A stretch of DNA of 64,000 nucleotides from Rhizomys pruinosus (lineage: Eukaryota > Chordata > Mammalia > Rodentia > Spalacidae): assembly GCA_009823505.1 (NCBI GenBank), contig VZQC01000590.1:651063-715062 (forward strand), in the 5' to 3' direction. Numbering within the stretch: the first letter of the stretch is position 1; every line of letters starts with the position of its first letter. Shown piece after piece: positions 1-9,750 of this stretch. The position numbers and the translations under genes were made by a program. The notes under the pieces were generated by a model, which worked only from the letters and a program-made list of their open reading frames with translations, was not told the DNA's origin and made no database searches.

Positions 1-586
1 TCTTGTGCTGCAGACTGCAGAAAGTGGTTCCTATTTCTGTGTCACTATCTCATGGAAACCCACTCTGTGCTCCCTCTCTTTGGTTTCAGTGTTAATTTAG
101 GGTGATAAGGGATGACTCTTGGATACCACAAAAAGGGACCATTTTGCCAGAGTTAGTTTAGTCTGTTCAGGTGTCACAAAGCCAAAGTGCAACTGTCTTT
201 GTGCAGGCTCCAACACGTCCGGGAAGGAGACCCTAGTGGTCTCACCCCTAACCCAGGTGTCAATCTTTTTTCAATTAAGCTTCTGGAAAAACAAAAGTTA
301 AATGTTTTACTTTTCTCACCAAAGTCTGGTGAAGACCAGCTTTCACTTACATGGACTTCCCTTCGCCTTAGGTATGGATGTGGCCATACTGATAACATGT
401 TTTCTCTAAAAACAAGTACTAAACATTATATCAGATGTCATCTGCTTTTTTTTTTTTCATTCCTTCTGCCCTTGGAGGCCTTGCTACACACTCTTCCTCT
501 GTTGGGATGGACAGAAGCCTCCAGAAGCAAGTGAGGTCCCACTAAAAAGCTTCTGCCAGTTGAGACTCTCATGGCAGGCAGGAGAT

Positions 587-588
<2 letters not shown>
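1..588. other. Unique sequence, no gene recognised
   Basis: I recognise no repeat or exon here. Short open frames on both strands overlap one another and show no known motif. A poly-T run lies near 447-458. Confidence 0.5.

Positions 589-624
<36 letters not shown>
589..624. repeat. (TG)18 microsatellite
   Basis: Uninterrupted TG dinucleotide repeat of 36 bp. Probably length-variable between individuals. Confidence 0.97.
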
Positions 625-625
<1 letters not shown>

Positions 626-2349
626 CCCTGTTTCTGGCCATGCCTCAGCCAGGCAAGGTGCCTGGGCTCCATTTGAAGATAGCAGGGAGGGGATTGGAAT
701 GGTAGGCTCCACAGCAGGACTGGTAGTGTTGCCAGGTGAGCAGAGATGCCTGCAGGGCTGGCAACCAGGATAACAGGGCCAGCATGCTACAGACCCTTGG
801 GCGAGCTGGCTCTAGCAGAAATGTTACAGTGCTGGGCCACTGGGAGAAAAGAGCACACAGACTCCAGGTTCCAATTAGCCAAATTGGGTTTTTAATTTGA
901 ACTGGCCAGGACTGTACCCAGGTCAGGATTGGGAGGGTACAGCCCCAACTTGGAAGCATGTTAGGCTTATAAAGGCAAATATCATATCCTTGTGAATTTT
1001 TTTTGAGAAATTCCAGCCAGACAATAAAAACCTCAGCTTCTGCCTGCTGCAGGATTGCAAAAACTAAGATAAGAAGTGGGTGGGCTACAGGCAGTTGTAA
1101 AACATTGACAAAAGGTAAGGTAGATAGTTAGGCAGTCACAAGACATCATGGAGAGGGAATTCCAAAGATAGCCATCTGGCTCTTTCTGGACTTGTTCTGG
1201 GCCAGGATTCAGCCGTTAAGATGGGTTCACTAAAACAAAATGGAGTTACCTAGGCAGTGGACACAATCACAGAAACCCAACTTCTGCAACTCTTGGAATT
1301 ATCATCACCTTTTTGTTCCTCCAGTTCTTTCTATATGTCTGTCAGAAGTCCTCTGAGGTAGTCACTATCTTCCTGGGGGACACAGACTGAGGTCCCAGAG
1401 TTAAGCACGCATTAGCTATGGATGACCCAGCTACTGTTGTTTTGATGTTTCACAGCGTCAGATTCTATGTAGTTGCTACCAAGAGAAAAGTGGGACGATA
1501 AACTTCCGCATGATGCTTTGGAATACAAAAACAACCTTCCTGGTGATCAGCTCCACTGAGACTGTCCCATAGGACAGGAAGAGTTGATACTATTGTCACC
1601 TTTAACTGTGACCTTGGGGTTCAGTCAGTCTTTGAACTGTGAACACCTTCTCTCTCCTCACCCCCTATTTCAGGCAGCCCATCAATCACCAGTCAGTGGT
1701 CAGTTTACAAGCCCCAAGCAGATGAACTCTAGGAGTAGTTTCCAGGAGAAAGTGGCTTCTCTACCTTGCCTTTGTAGTGAATCTTGTTAAATGAAGGCAG
1801 GCACATGCCTAAGATAGTTTCCAGGAGAAAGGGGCTTCTCTATATTGCCTCTGATGGGCTCCTTCATCCCAACTGTACAGGATTGGGAAGGTACAGCCTC
1901 AACTTGGAAGCAGATTAGGTTTATAAAGGCAAATGGCCTCCCTTCCCCCCCCCAACTATACAGTTCAGGGTGAAGGAGGACCATTTTTCTTTCTTTAGTT
2001 GTGCGTTTGCCTTCATTTAACAGGATCTACCTGCATCCAAATATGTGGACCAGAGCTTGGCTGGTTCTTTAGAAAGTTTCTCAACCATACATGATAGTTC
2101 TTACAGATTACTATGTTGACATTTGCTAATTCTCTGTCAAGAGGATTACACTCAACACCTGATGTCACACCATCTTCTGTGTTAAGTCCTAGAAGGCATA
2201 CAGCTGCCCGGAAGCCACTGAGGCTGTGATGAAGGTTTTGAGGCAAGCGTCTAACACTGTTGCAGGGCAGAAAAGGAAAGCAGGTGAGGCCAGGTGGAGG
2301 CTGGATGCTGGGCTGCAGCAGGGAGAAGGGAAGTATTAGAGACATGGGA
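625..2349. other. Unclassified DNA with internal duplications
   Basis: No gene seen. A segment of about 57 bp at 932-988 recurs near 1878-1934 at roughly 90% identity, and a segment of about 42 bp at 1735-1776 recurs at 1817-1858. The repeated part carries a TTATAAAGGC TATA-like string, so the block may be fragments of an LTR family that I cannot name. Confidence 0.45.
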
Positions 2350-2491
2350 GCCATGTGTGGTGGCACACACCTTTAATCTTAGCACTCGGGAAGCAGAGGT
2401 AGGTGGATCTTTGTGAGTTCAAAGCCAGCCTGGTCTACAGAGTGAGTTCCAGGACAGCTGGGGCTACAGGGAGACCCTGTCTCAAAAAGAC

Positions 2492-2492
<1 letters not shown>
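2350..2492 (+). mobile_element. B1 SINE
   Basis: 7SL-derived SINE reading GGTGGCACAC, CCTTTAAT, GCAGAGG, CCAGCCTGGTCTACAGAG and finally CCCTGTCTCAAAAAGACC. The internal Pol III A and B box regions are recognisable. Its A-rich tail has become the adjoining GA repeat. Confidence 0.95.

Positions 2493-2541
<49 letters not shown>
2493..2541 (+). repeat. (GA)n microsatellite in B1 tail
   Basis: About 24 GA units directly continue the B1 3' end, a typical origin for SINE-tail microsatellites. Confidence 0.95.
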
Positions 2542-2544
<3 letters not shown>

Positions 2545-2599
2545 CAGCCACCTGGAACTTGTTGGAGAGAGGGAGTTTTTCTAATAATAGCTATTTGTA

Positions 2600-2764
2600 A
2601 CAAAATAGCTTAGCAGGTAGAATCAGTTCCATGCAAATGTGATACACCCACCCTGTGATGGGCTTTCCACCTTCTACAGCTGTAAGCTCAATAAAGTCCT
2701 TTCCTGTATTAATGACCCTACCACAGATATTTTTGCTATAACAGCCAAAATAGCCTAAAACATA
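2600..2764 (+). mobile_element. MaLR-like LTR 3' end (diverged)
   Basis: Contains CTGTAAGCTCAATAAAGTCC followed by a GCTATAACAGCCAAAATAG-type end. This is the polyadenylation signal and terminal layout of mammalian MaLR LTRs. The upstream half is too decayed to read. Confidence 0.5.
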
Positions 2765-2979
2765 CCAAAACTCTGCAAATTGAAGCATAGACCTTGGTGA
2801 ACTGTCTCAAAATAAATTCACCAATATATGGCTACCAGTTAGGGTGTTCCAACTCCTTCTGAAAGAGCAGGGATCTCCCTTCCAGTGGCTGTGACTACCC
2901 TCTGGAAGGAGAATCGCTGTGTTGACTAGTACATTTTGAACTGCATTTTGAAAATGCAGTCGTTAGTATGTAGAACATC

Positions 2980-3300
2980 CTATCTAGATCTTTTGTCAGC
3001 ATTTTGATGTGCTCTTGTATTCTTGCAATTTCTTACAGTTCATTCTTTTATTATTTTGCTGTGACATACTCCTTTGTGTGACCCTTCCTAATCCAATAGT
3101 CAGTCCATCTTTCCTGCGGGGGGGGGGGGGTTTGTATTGTTCCTAGTGTTTGTCTGTTAGATAAGAAGCTGTAGAGAACATCTGTGCAAGTGTTGGTAAA
3201 AAGGTGTGTGATTTTTGAGGAGTGGGATTACCTAGCCATGGGGCTCAGTATGTTTATGGCAACTCTACTCTGTACTCAACAGTTTTCCTAATAATTGTAT
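2980..3300 (-). mobile_element. Old L1 fragment (3' ORF2 region)
   Basis: Weak resemblance to the reverse complement of the mammalian L1 ORF2 3' region: a TTGTTCCTAGTG string, then GAACATCTGTGCAAGT, then GGAGTGGGATTACC. Heavily diverged and interrupted by a 13-nt G run at 3118-3130. Confidence 0.45.
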
Positions 3301-3505
3301 CGATTGCTCACAAAGCAGGTGTGAAATCCTCACCAACTCCTGACATAGGTTCTCACCTAGCTGACTCAGGGCACTCTGGTCAGTAGTCAGTAGGTGATTT
3401 CATCTTAGGGGTATGTCATAGCTACAGTGCATAAATGGAGTATCTGGCCCAGGACCTCCAACCAATTAGCAATGAGCTTTGTTTACTGGATTGTGTCACT
3501 GAGGG

Positions 3506-3666
3506 TTTTTTTTTTTCTTTTGGTATTTTTGAGGCAGGGTCTCCCTTTTAGTACCAGCTGTCCTGGAGCTCGCTCTGTAGACCAGGCTGGCCTTGAACTC
3601 ACAGAGATCCACCCACCTCTACCTCCCGAGTGCTGGGATTAAAGGCGCGCACCACCACGCCCGGCT
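3506..3666 (-). mobile_element. B1 SINE with TSD
   Basis: Reverse-complement B1 starting with a poly-T tail and ending CGCCCGGCT. The TSD TGTCACTGAG is present at 3494-3503 and 3668-3677, confirming an L1-type target-primed insertion. Confidence 0.95.
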
Positions 3667-3964
3667 ATGTCACTGAGTTTTTAAAGCTCTGATATTTCCA
3701 TCAGGAAGAGCTCATATTTCTGAAACCAGGTCTCTCTCTAGGCTAACACGGCCTTATAGTGTAATACAGACCTCAAATCCAAGTTCTTGGATTTTAAAAT
3801 CACAAATGGAAGGTGTGAACAAGAACTTTAGCAGAAGGGAAGTACAAGGCTGGAGGTCAGGGGCCAGTGTGTCATTTGACACAAACAGAATGCACAGTCT
3901 ACCTGTGCATTTTGCAGACAGATATCTGCAGCTGAGTGACTCTCAGAGCCTCCAACAGGACAGG

Positions 3965-4130
3965 GCAGACATTGGGAATACCTGGCCTTGAATCCCTGCT
4001 CTATGGGGATCTGTCACTCAAGTGTCTTAACCCTGCTGAACCTTAACTTCCTATGGGTTACACTGGAGATAAGTTGACAACCACATAGCATATGATGGAT
4101 TCTGTAAAAGCAGTGAGCAAGTTATCTGTT
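3965..4130 (+). mobile_element. MIR SINE fragment (ancient)
   Basis: The order CTTGAATCCCTGCTCT, TCACTCAAGTGTCTTAACC, GAACCTTAACTTCC resembles the tRNA-like and core parts of MIR. Diverged, as expected for an element older than placental radiation. The flanks 3667-3964 and 4131-4505 are otherwise unrecognised. Confidence 0.6.
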
Positions 4131-4506
4131 GGCTTTCACGCTTTGGGTGGTTATTAGATATTGTGATATCTATTTCTAAGCCACTATAATGAGCAATTAT
4201 GCTCATTTTCAGCTCTATATGTTTTGTTTTGCTATTAAAGTAACATGTAGGATGTTAGAAGGTTTAAAGTGAAACATCAAAATCTCTTTTTATGTGATCC
4301 GCTCCCCTCCCTCCTCTCCACTTCTAATGCTTTCTGTGATCCATCTTCTGGAAGTTCTGGTAGAACTCTCAGTTATGTGTTCAAGATTCTTTTATTTTGT
4401 AATTAATTTTCTCTCAAAGTAGAACAAAGGTCTAATAGCAAGAACTTGTTTGATCTTCCTCTCTCTTCTACTCCATGGAAGCAATCACTTTGGAGGCTTT
4501 TAAATG

Positions 4507-4533
4507 TGTTTTGTTTGTTTGTTTGTTTGTTTT
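4507..4533. repeat. (GTTT)n repeat
   Basis: Five to six GTTT units next to the L1 3' UTR segment; probably its reverse-complement A-rich tail. Confidence 0.85.
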
Positions 4534-4544
4534 CTTTTTGAGAT

Positions 4545-5060
4545 GCACCCAGCTCAGGTGTTGCACTCTTAAAGAAAACTCTCTACCTCCCAGCAGCTAT
4601 CGGTGTATCAGCCAAAGCTAGGGCTTTGTGCCAACCTTCCCCATTCGTGGTGGGGTTCTGTCTGGCTTGAGCTTGCACAGATCTTGTGATACTGTCACCA
4701 GCACTCTGAGTTCATATGTATAATTGTCCTATTGTGTCCAGAAAACACCATTCCCTTGTATTCATCCACCACTTCTGGCTCTTACCATCTTCCCACCCCT
4801 CTTCTACAATAATCCCTGAGCTTTGGGAGGAGAGGGTGTGATACAGATGTCCCATTTAGGGCCAAGCATTCTGCAGCTGCTTATCCTCTGCACTTTGACC
4901 AGTTGCGGGTCTCTGTGTTAATTGCCAGCTGCTGCAAGAAGCAGCTTCTCTAGTGAGAGCTGAGAGAGGCATTAATCTGTACGAGTCACCCAGTGGGAGT
5001 CCGTTTAACACTCTGTCCATTTGGTAGAATAACTGCAGTAGGGTCTCACCTGCCACTTTG
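4545..5060 (-). mobile_element. L1 3' UTR (Lx-like), partial
   Basis: Reverse-complement segment sharing ordered blocks with 20863-21400 and 23890-24300 of this window: GTCTGGCTTGAGCTT, AGTTCATATGT, CACCACTTCTGGCTCTTAC, GGTCTCTGTGTTAATTGCCA. The pattern matches my memory of rodent Lx-type L1 3' UTRs. No ORF2 sequence is attached. Confidence 0.75.
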
Positions 5061-5061
5061 T

Positions 5062-5228
5062 TTTATTTTATCTTATTTTACTTATTTTACTTTTAGGCAA
5101 CTTCTCCCTGGGTAGCTTAGCTGGCCTGGAAGTCACTATGCTGTCCAGGCTGGCCTTGAAATCATAGAGATCCACTTGCCTCTGCCTTCCCAATGCTAGG
5201 GTTAAAGGTGTGCGCCACAACACCTGGT
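5062..5228 (-). mobile_element. B1 SINE, older copy
   Basis: Reverse B1 with a degenerate TTTTA-rich tail (5062-5095), then TAGCTTAGCTGGCCTGGAAG and GGTTAAAGGTGTGCGCCAC. Diverged from the young B1 consensus of this window. Confidence 0.88.
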
Positions 5229-5782
5229 CTATTTTTTGATTCATGAGTTTTTGGTTTTATCAACTGACTTTATTTTAAGAGCTTTTGACTCACTTTCTCC
5301 CCTTTCTCCAATCTAGTATCTTTCCATTTAAACTCACTTCCATTATTTTAATGTCTAAACCTCATTTATTACTACTGCTCAGAATGGTAGGAATACATTT
5401 TCTTTCAGGTACTTTTCTTTCTCCAAGCGTGATCCAGTGCCTCGGTTTTAAAGTTTTCACATTTTCCCTTCAGCATTGTGGTCTTTCTGTACCTGGAGCA
5501 CTTCCAGAAGTTTCGTCAGCAGGCTCTTCCCAGCTCACTTTATCACGTAATTCGTTCACTAATTGTGTGTGTCTTGGGAGTCATCTTCCTGGGTCCCCCT
5601 CATCACTTTCTCTGTACCCTGTGGCTGCTCTTGAAGTTCAGGGGATCTCACAGTCTAGCACCAGCACCTTCCTTTTCCTCCGGTTGACTCTCCTGTTTCC
5701 CATGTCTCCTACATTTCTTGGGTTATTCACTTCCTTTAAGTTGGAACACTTCTTTTTGTTTTCAGGAAAGTATTCATGGGAA
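5229..5782. other. Unique sequence
   Basis: No gene or repeat recognised. The long open frame that starts here continues into the TCC tract and reads as low-complexity Ser/Pro, so it is not taken as coding. Confidence 0.5.
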
Positions 5783-6060
5783 TCCCCCCCTTCTCCTCCT
5801 CCTCCTCCTCCTTCTCCTCCTCCTTCTCCTCCTCCTTCTCCTCCTCCTTCTTCTCCTCCTTCTTCTCCTCCTTCCTCCTCCTCCTCCTCCTCCTCCTCCT
5901 CCTCCTCCTCCTCCTCCTTCTTCTTCTTCTCCTTCTCCTTCTTCTCCTCTTCCTTCCTCTCTATCTCTTCTCCTTCTGCTTCTCCTTCGCCTTGCTCCTC
6001 CTCTCCTTCTCCTCTATCCTGTCTCCTTCCCTCCTCCTCTCCTCCTGCCGCTGCTCCTTG
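5783..6060 (+). repeat. (TCC)n/(TTC)n polypyrimidine tract
   Basis: Positions 5783-5962 are an uninterrupted run of 180 pyrimidines, mostly TCC and TTC units. Scattered purines follow to 6060. The complementary strand is GGA-rich. It sits in the tail position of a reverse B1 remnant and probably grew from that tail. Confidence 0.95.
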
Positions 6061-6071
6061 CGCCGTTCGTT

Positions 6072-6166
6072 CTGACAAGGTCTCCCATCGCCCCAGCTGG
6101 CCCAGACTCACTGGGATGTCCTTGATCCCAAGTGCTGGGATTAAAGGTGTACACCATTATGCCCAA
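6072..6166 (-). mobile_element. B1 SINE, internally deleted
   Basis: Reverse B1 with ACAAGGTCTCCC, CCCAGCTGGCCCAGACTCAC, then CCAAGTGCTGGGATTAAAG. The central B1 section is missing. Confidence 0.8.
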
Positions 6167-6284
6167 CATTCCAAAATTTTTGAGAATGTCAGAAACTGAA
6201 AATTCTACTGAGTTTGTTTAGTAGTCCAGCTGGATATAGGCTGATAGATTGGAAGTTTTCACTCAGAATTTTGAGATTCTCCCA

Positions 6285-6735
6285 CCCCGCATTGTCCCCT
6301 GTCAGAACACAGGCCTGCCCTTGTAAGGTAGACCCCACAGCCTGAGTTAGGCCACACCTCCCATCCATGTAGCACTCTCTGGGATGGAGCAGTGTGTGCT
6401 GTTACTTGACAGCTCTCTGTTCCTGGAACCTGGGTGACTCCTCCATGTTCCCTGTCACTTAAGCTTTGCTGAACTAAGTCACAGGATGTGAGACTTCCTG
6501 TCACCCCTAAAAGGTCATAAAACACTAGACCTTTCCTTTGCTCTGGAGATTGGTTGCAGACTCCTCAGCAGGACTGTTCTGGAGGTTGCTTTGCAGGCTG
6601 CTCTCTGAAGAGCCTCCTGTGGCTTCCTGCCCCCTCGTCTTGGAACACCACCCTTTCTCTTATTCCCACTCTTAAACCCTTAATGAAACTTCAAGTGCCG
6701 CGTTCCGGGAACAGTTTTCTGAACTGCAACTATTA
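6285..6735 (+). mobile_element. Candidate solo LTR, family unknown
   Basis: LTR-like layout with a TATA-like TCATAAAAC near 6516-6524 and the AATAAA-like AATGAA near 6681. A C/T-rich stretch lies between them. I see no clear TSD. It could instead be unique sequence. Confidence 0.35.
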
Positions 6736-7257
6736 TGCCTGGTGGTTTAGACAAGGGTTCAGTCGCCAGTGTTCATCTCTGGGCTGTTTACGAGTTCTCC
6801 ATCTCGCGCTCCATGAAAATGTAGGCAGGATTAGCACATGGGCGGTTTTGAGACTTATACCTGGTTGTCATTTGCTATTAATCCTGACAGTTTTAACTGT
6901 GAACGTAAGTAGTTCTTTTATTAAACACGGGCACAGTTCTAACACGAGAAAAAAACACACCAACCACACCACACACGTAGCCTCTCCTTCCCTTCAATGC
7001 AGGCACTGTGCCCCCTCACGTAGATCCTGCCACCTTCTGTCTACTGTTTTCCCCCGTTCATCGTCGTGAGGCCCTCTATAAAACCTCAAACCTGAGGAGA
7101 ATTGTGTACTGGCTTCCTTTATGAATCTACAGTTGGAGAATTTTTTTAACCTTATCTTCTTCTCTTATTATATTTAACATCCTTCAGTTCTGAAAGAAGG
7201 CTCGTGCTATGTTAAATTTTTCATTGTTGGTTTGTGATAATTTATTTTCTCCTTGGA
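6736..7257. other. Unique sequence
   Basis: No gene or repeat recognised. A TCTATAAAACC string lies at 7074-7084, but nothing downstream supports a promoter call. Confidence 0.45.
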
Positions 7258-7794
7258 AGTTGTAGTTTGCTTGTTTTTGTTAATTTGATACAAACTAGAG
7301 TCACCCGGGAAGAGGGACCTCAACCAAGGAATTTCTTCCATCAGCTTGGCCAGTGGGCGTGTCTGTGGGGTATTTTCTTGACTGCTGGTGGACATAAGAG
7401 GGCCCCGCCCACTCGTGGGCAGGGAGCCTGGGTTGTATATGAAATGCAGCTGAGCAAGCCAGGGGGAGCAGGCCAGTAAGCAGTGTTCCTCCATGGTCTC
7501 TGCTTCAGCTCCTGCCTCCAGGTTCCTGCCTTGACCTCTATTGATGATGGACAGTAACCTGTAAGCCAAATAAATCCTTCCTTTCTTTCCCAAGTTTCCC
7601 TTGGTAAGAGTGTTTTCTTTTCTTTTTTTTTTTTCTTTTTTTTTGAGACAGGGTCTCCCTTTAGTCCCAGCTGGCCTGGAGCTTGCTATGTAGACCAGGC
7701 TGTCTTTGAACTCACAGAGATCCGCCTGCCTCTGCCTCCCGAGTGCTGGGATTAACGAGTGTTTTATAGCAGCAACAGAGAGACAAAGTAGGAC
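7258..7794 (+). mobile_element. Rodent MaLR LTR interrupted by a B1
   Basis: Starts near TTTGTTAATTTGATACAAAC, followed by TAGAGTCACCCGGGAAGAGG and a TCCTGCCTCCAGGTTCCTGCC block. AAATAAATCC provides the polyadenylation signal. The end GCAGCAACAGAGA lies beyond the inserted B1. The layout is that of rodent MT/ORR1-type ERVL-MaLR LTRs; the exact subfamily is not claimed. Confidence 0.85.
7617..7756 (-). mobile_element. B1 SINE inside MaLR LTR
   Basis: Reverse B1 with a T-rich tail. The TSD GAGTGTTTT at 7608-7616 and 7757-7765 places the insertion inside the LTR 3' end, so the LTR is older. Confidence 0.95.
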
Positions 7795-7938
7795 AAAAGT
7801 GTTTGAGGTCTTTCCCCCTCATCTTTGTTCTGAAGATTTATGATTTTGTGCCTCTGTGACTTGTTTTGAATGCATAGTGGGGCCTTTTCTTTTCCAGAGA
7901 ATCCCACCTTTGAATATAGAAATAATTATATAGCTATT

Positions 7939-8310
7939 GGTCTTAGTTTCTTTCCCTGTTGATAAATATTCTGACAAAAGCAACTCAAAAGACAGAGTTT
8001 ATTCTGGCTCGTAGTTCAAGGTACAGTTTTTCATGGCACGGAAAGCACAGCTTCTTGACACATTCTTGAAGGGTCTGGAAGCATCCGGTCACGTCCCATC
8101 CACAGTCAAGAAACAGAGGGATGAGAGCCAGCTAGTGCTCAGCTTGCTTTTTACTTTTTATACGGTTCAGGCTGCCAGCCAGAGAATGGTCCCGCCCACC
8201 ATTAAGATGGATCTCTTCACAGCAATTAACCTAATCAGGACATTCCCCAAGGCACATGCGGAGGCCCATCTCCCAGGTGATTATAGATTCTGTCAAGTTG
8301 ACACTAACCA
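7939..8310 (-). mobile_element. Rodent MaLR LTR
   Basis: Read on the minus strand it starts TGTCAACTTGACA, carries a TATAAAAAG TATA box near 8158-8166 and an AATAAA near 7999-8004, and ends near AAACTAAGACC. Related to the LTR at 7258 but a different subfamily and opposite orientation. Confidence 0.88.
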
Positions 8311-8580
8311 TCATGGCTTGTAAAATCTTCATCGTCATTCTTCTCTGCCAGCTCCCTCTGACTCCTGTTGATTAGACAGCACACACCCCCTTTGCCCATT
8401 GTAATCTTTTCTGTCCAGTAATTCCTCTTTCTCTTACTATTCGGCTTTCTGGGAGAATTCCTTGCTTTGTATTCCAGGTTTTCCACAGGTATTTTTAATC
8501 TTCTTAGTTTTCATGGATTATATTTCCAGCATTAAAATAATCTACATAATTTTCTTATTTTCTGATTGTTCCTTTCCACA
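8311..8580. other. Unique AT-rich spacer
   Basis: No gene or repeat recognised between the LTR and the B2. Confidence 0.45.
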
Positions 8581-8593
8581 GATGCCTGTTCTT

Positions 8594-8843
8594 TTTAAAA
8601 AATATTTTGAATTTTATTTATTTATTTATGTGTATACATGTACTATCTACATGTAGGTTTGTGCACCCGTGTCGTGCAGTGCTGCGGAGGTCAGAAGAGG
8701 GTGTTGGATTCCCCTGGAACTGGAGTTCTCCTGGAATTGGAGTTACAGACGGTTCTCAGCTGCCATGTGGGTGCTGGGGATTGAACCTGGGTCCTCTGCA
8801 AGAGCAGTCGGTGCTCTTAACCGCTAGGCCATCTCTCCAGCCC
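8594..8843 (-). mobile_element. B2 SINE with 13-bp TSD
   Basis: tRNA-derived B2 in reverse, ending CTCTCCAGCCC. TSD GATGCCTGTTCTT at 8581-8593 and 8844-8856. It belongs to the B2 subfamily with the duplicated 17-bp module (AACTCCAATTCCAGGAG beside AACTCCAGTTCCAGGGG). Confidence 0.97.
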
Positions 8844-9088
8844 GATGCCTGTTCTTATTCAGGGAATGTGAAGTTCTCTCTTACCTTTTCTTGGTATATT
8901 AACTATGACTGTTTTGAAATTTTATTTTGTGTCTTATGATGCCTGTTCCCTTGGAGTTCTTTTTTATTTTATGCATTAATTGTTTTAATCATTTTTGTTT
9001 ATGATGGAGTTTGTCATTGAAGGAGATCCTTGACTAGTGACTAATGACTAGGGAAGAGGCAAAGGGTAAGTTGGTGGGAAGATATGTG

Positions 9089-9092
<4 letters not shown>

Positions 9093-9136
<44 letters not shown>

Positions 9137-9305
9137 TTAGTGTGTATTGAATGTATGTGTATAAGTGTGTATGTGTATATGTGATGGTGTGTGTTAGTGT
9201 GTGTTGAATGTATGTGTATGAGTGTGTGTATATGTGATGGCTTGTGTATGTAGACTGTGAGTATGTGTATATGAATGTGTGTGAGTGTATATGTGTATAT
9301 GTGAC
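9093..9305 (+). repeat. TG-rich minisatellite-like tract
   Basis: Perfect (TG)21 at 9093-9134, then degenerate TGTGTATTGAATGTATGTGTATAAG-like units that recur about every 60 bp to 9305. Units near 9143 and 9207 share the TTGAATGTATGTGTAT core. Confidence 0.9.
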
Positions 9306-9311
9306 TGAGTG

Positions 9312-9345
9312 ATGGGATCAAAGGCGTGCTCTACCACACCCGGCT
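9312..9345 (-). mobile_element. B1 5'-end fragment
   Basis: Only the last 34 bp of a reverse B1 remain (GGGATCAAAGGCGTGC to ACACCCGGCT), abutting a B2 fragment. Confidence 0.75.
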
Positions 9346-9439
9346 TAAAGGTGGTTCTTAGCTGCCATGTGGGTCTTGGGAATTGAACCCAGGTCCTCTG
9401 CAAGAGCAGTTGTAACTGCTGAGCCATCTCTCCAGCCCC
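9346..9439 (-). mobile_element. B2 SINE, head half only
   Basis: Reverse B2 tRNA-like head: CTGCCATGTGGG, GGGAATTGAACCC (B box), GCTGAGCCATCTCTCCAGCC. The 3' half is replaced by the TG tract and B1 fragment. Confidence 0.9.
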
Positions 9440-9591
9440 CAATGTCCTGTTTAAAGAGAGTACTTTTCCCACCTCCCTCCAAGGCTCCTGCTCTTCAGCC
9501 AAAACCCTATGGTTTTGTTACCCTAGAGGCTACTTCCTGTTTGTGTTGTGGGATGTGGCATTGATTCATGAAAGTGTAAATTAGAGATGGA

Positions 9592-9750
9592 AGCAGGGCT
9601 TGGTGGCACATGCCTTTGATCCTAGCACTTGGGAGGCAGAGGCAGGCTGATCTCTGTGAGTTCAAGGCCAGCCTGGTCTACAGAGTGAGTTCCAGGACAG
9701 CCAGAGCTACAGGGAGACCCTGTCTCAAAAAGACCAAAAAAAAAAAAAAA
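9592..9750 (+). mobile_element. B1 SINE
   Basis: Forward B1 ending CTGTCTCAAAAAGACC plus an A tail. A short direct repeat AAATTAG flanks it. Confidence 0.95.

Noticed and set aside
2403..2600. Frames reading DLCEFKASLVYRVSSRTAG, also near 9610, 12035, 43306, 44784 and 56087
   Set aside because: This is the B1 SINE read in one frame; it recurs at every B1.
3118..3130. G-quadruplex from the 13-nt G run
   Set aside because: A single run of Gs can form intermolecular structures, but no cluster of G tracts surrounds it.
5285..6199. 304-codon plus-strand frame and overlapping long frames on both strands
   Set aside because: They are long only because the TCC tract lacks stop codons in several frames. 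Products are Ser/Pro, Leu or Glu homopolymers.
9034..9502. His/Thr-rich minus-strand frames
   Set aside because: Translation of TG/CA repeats.
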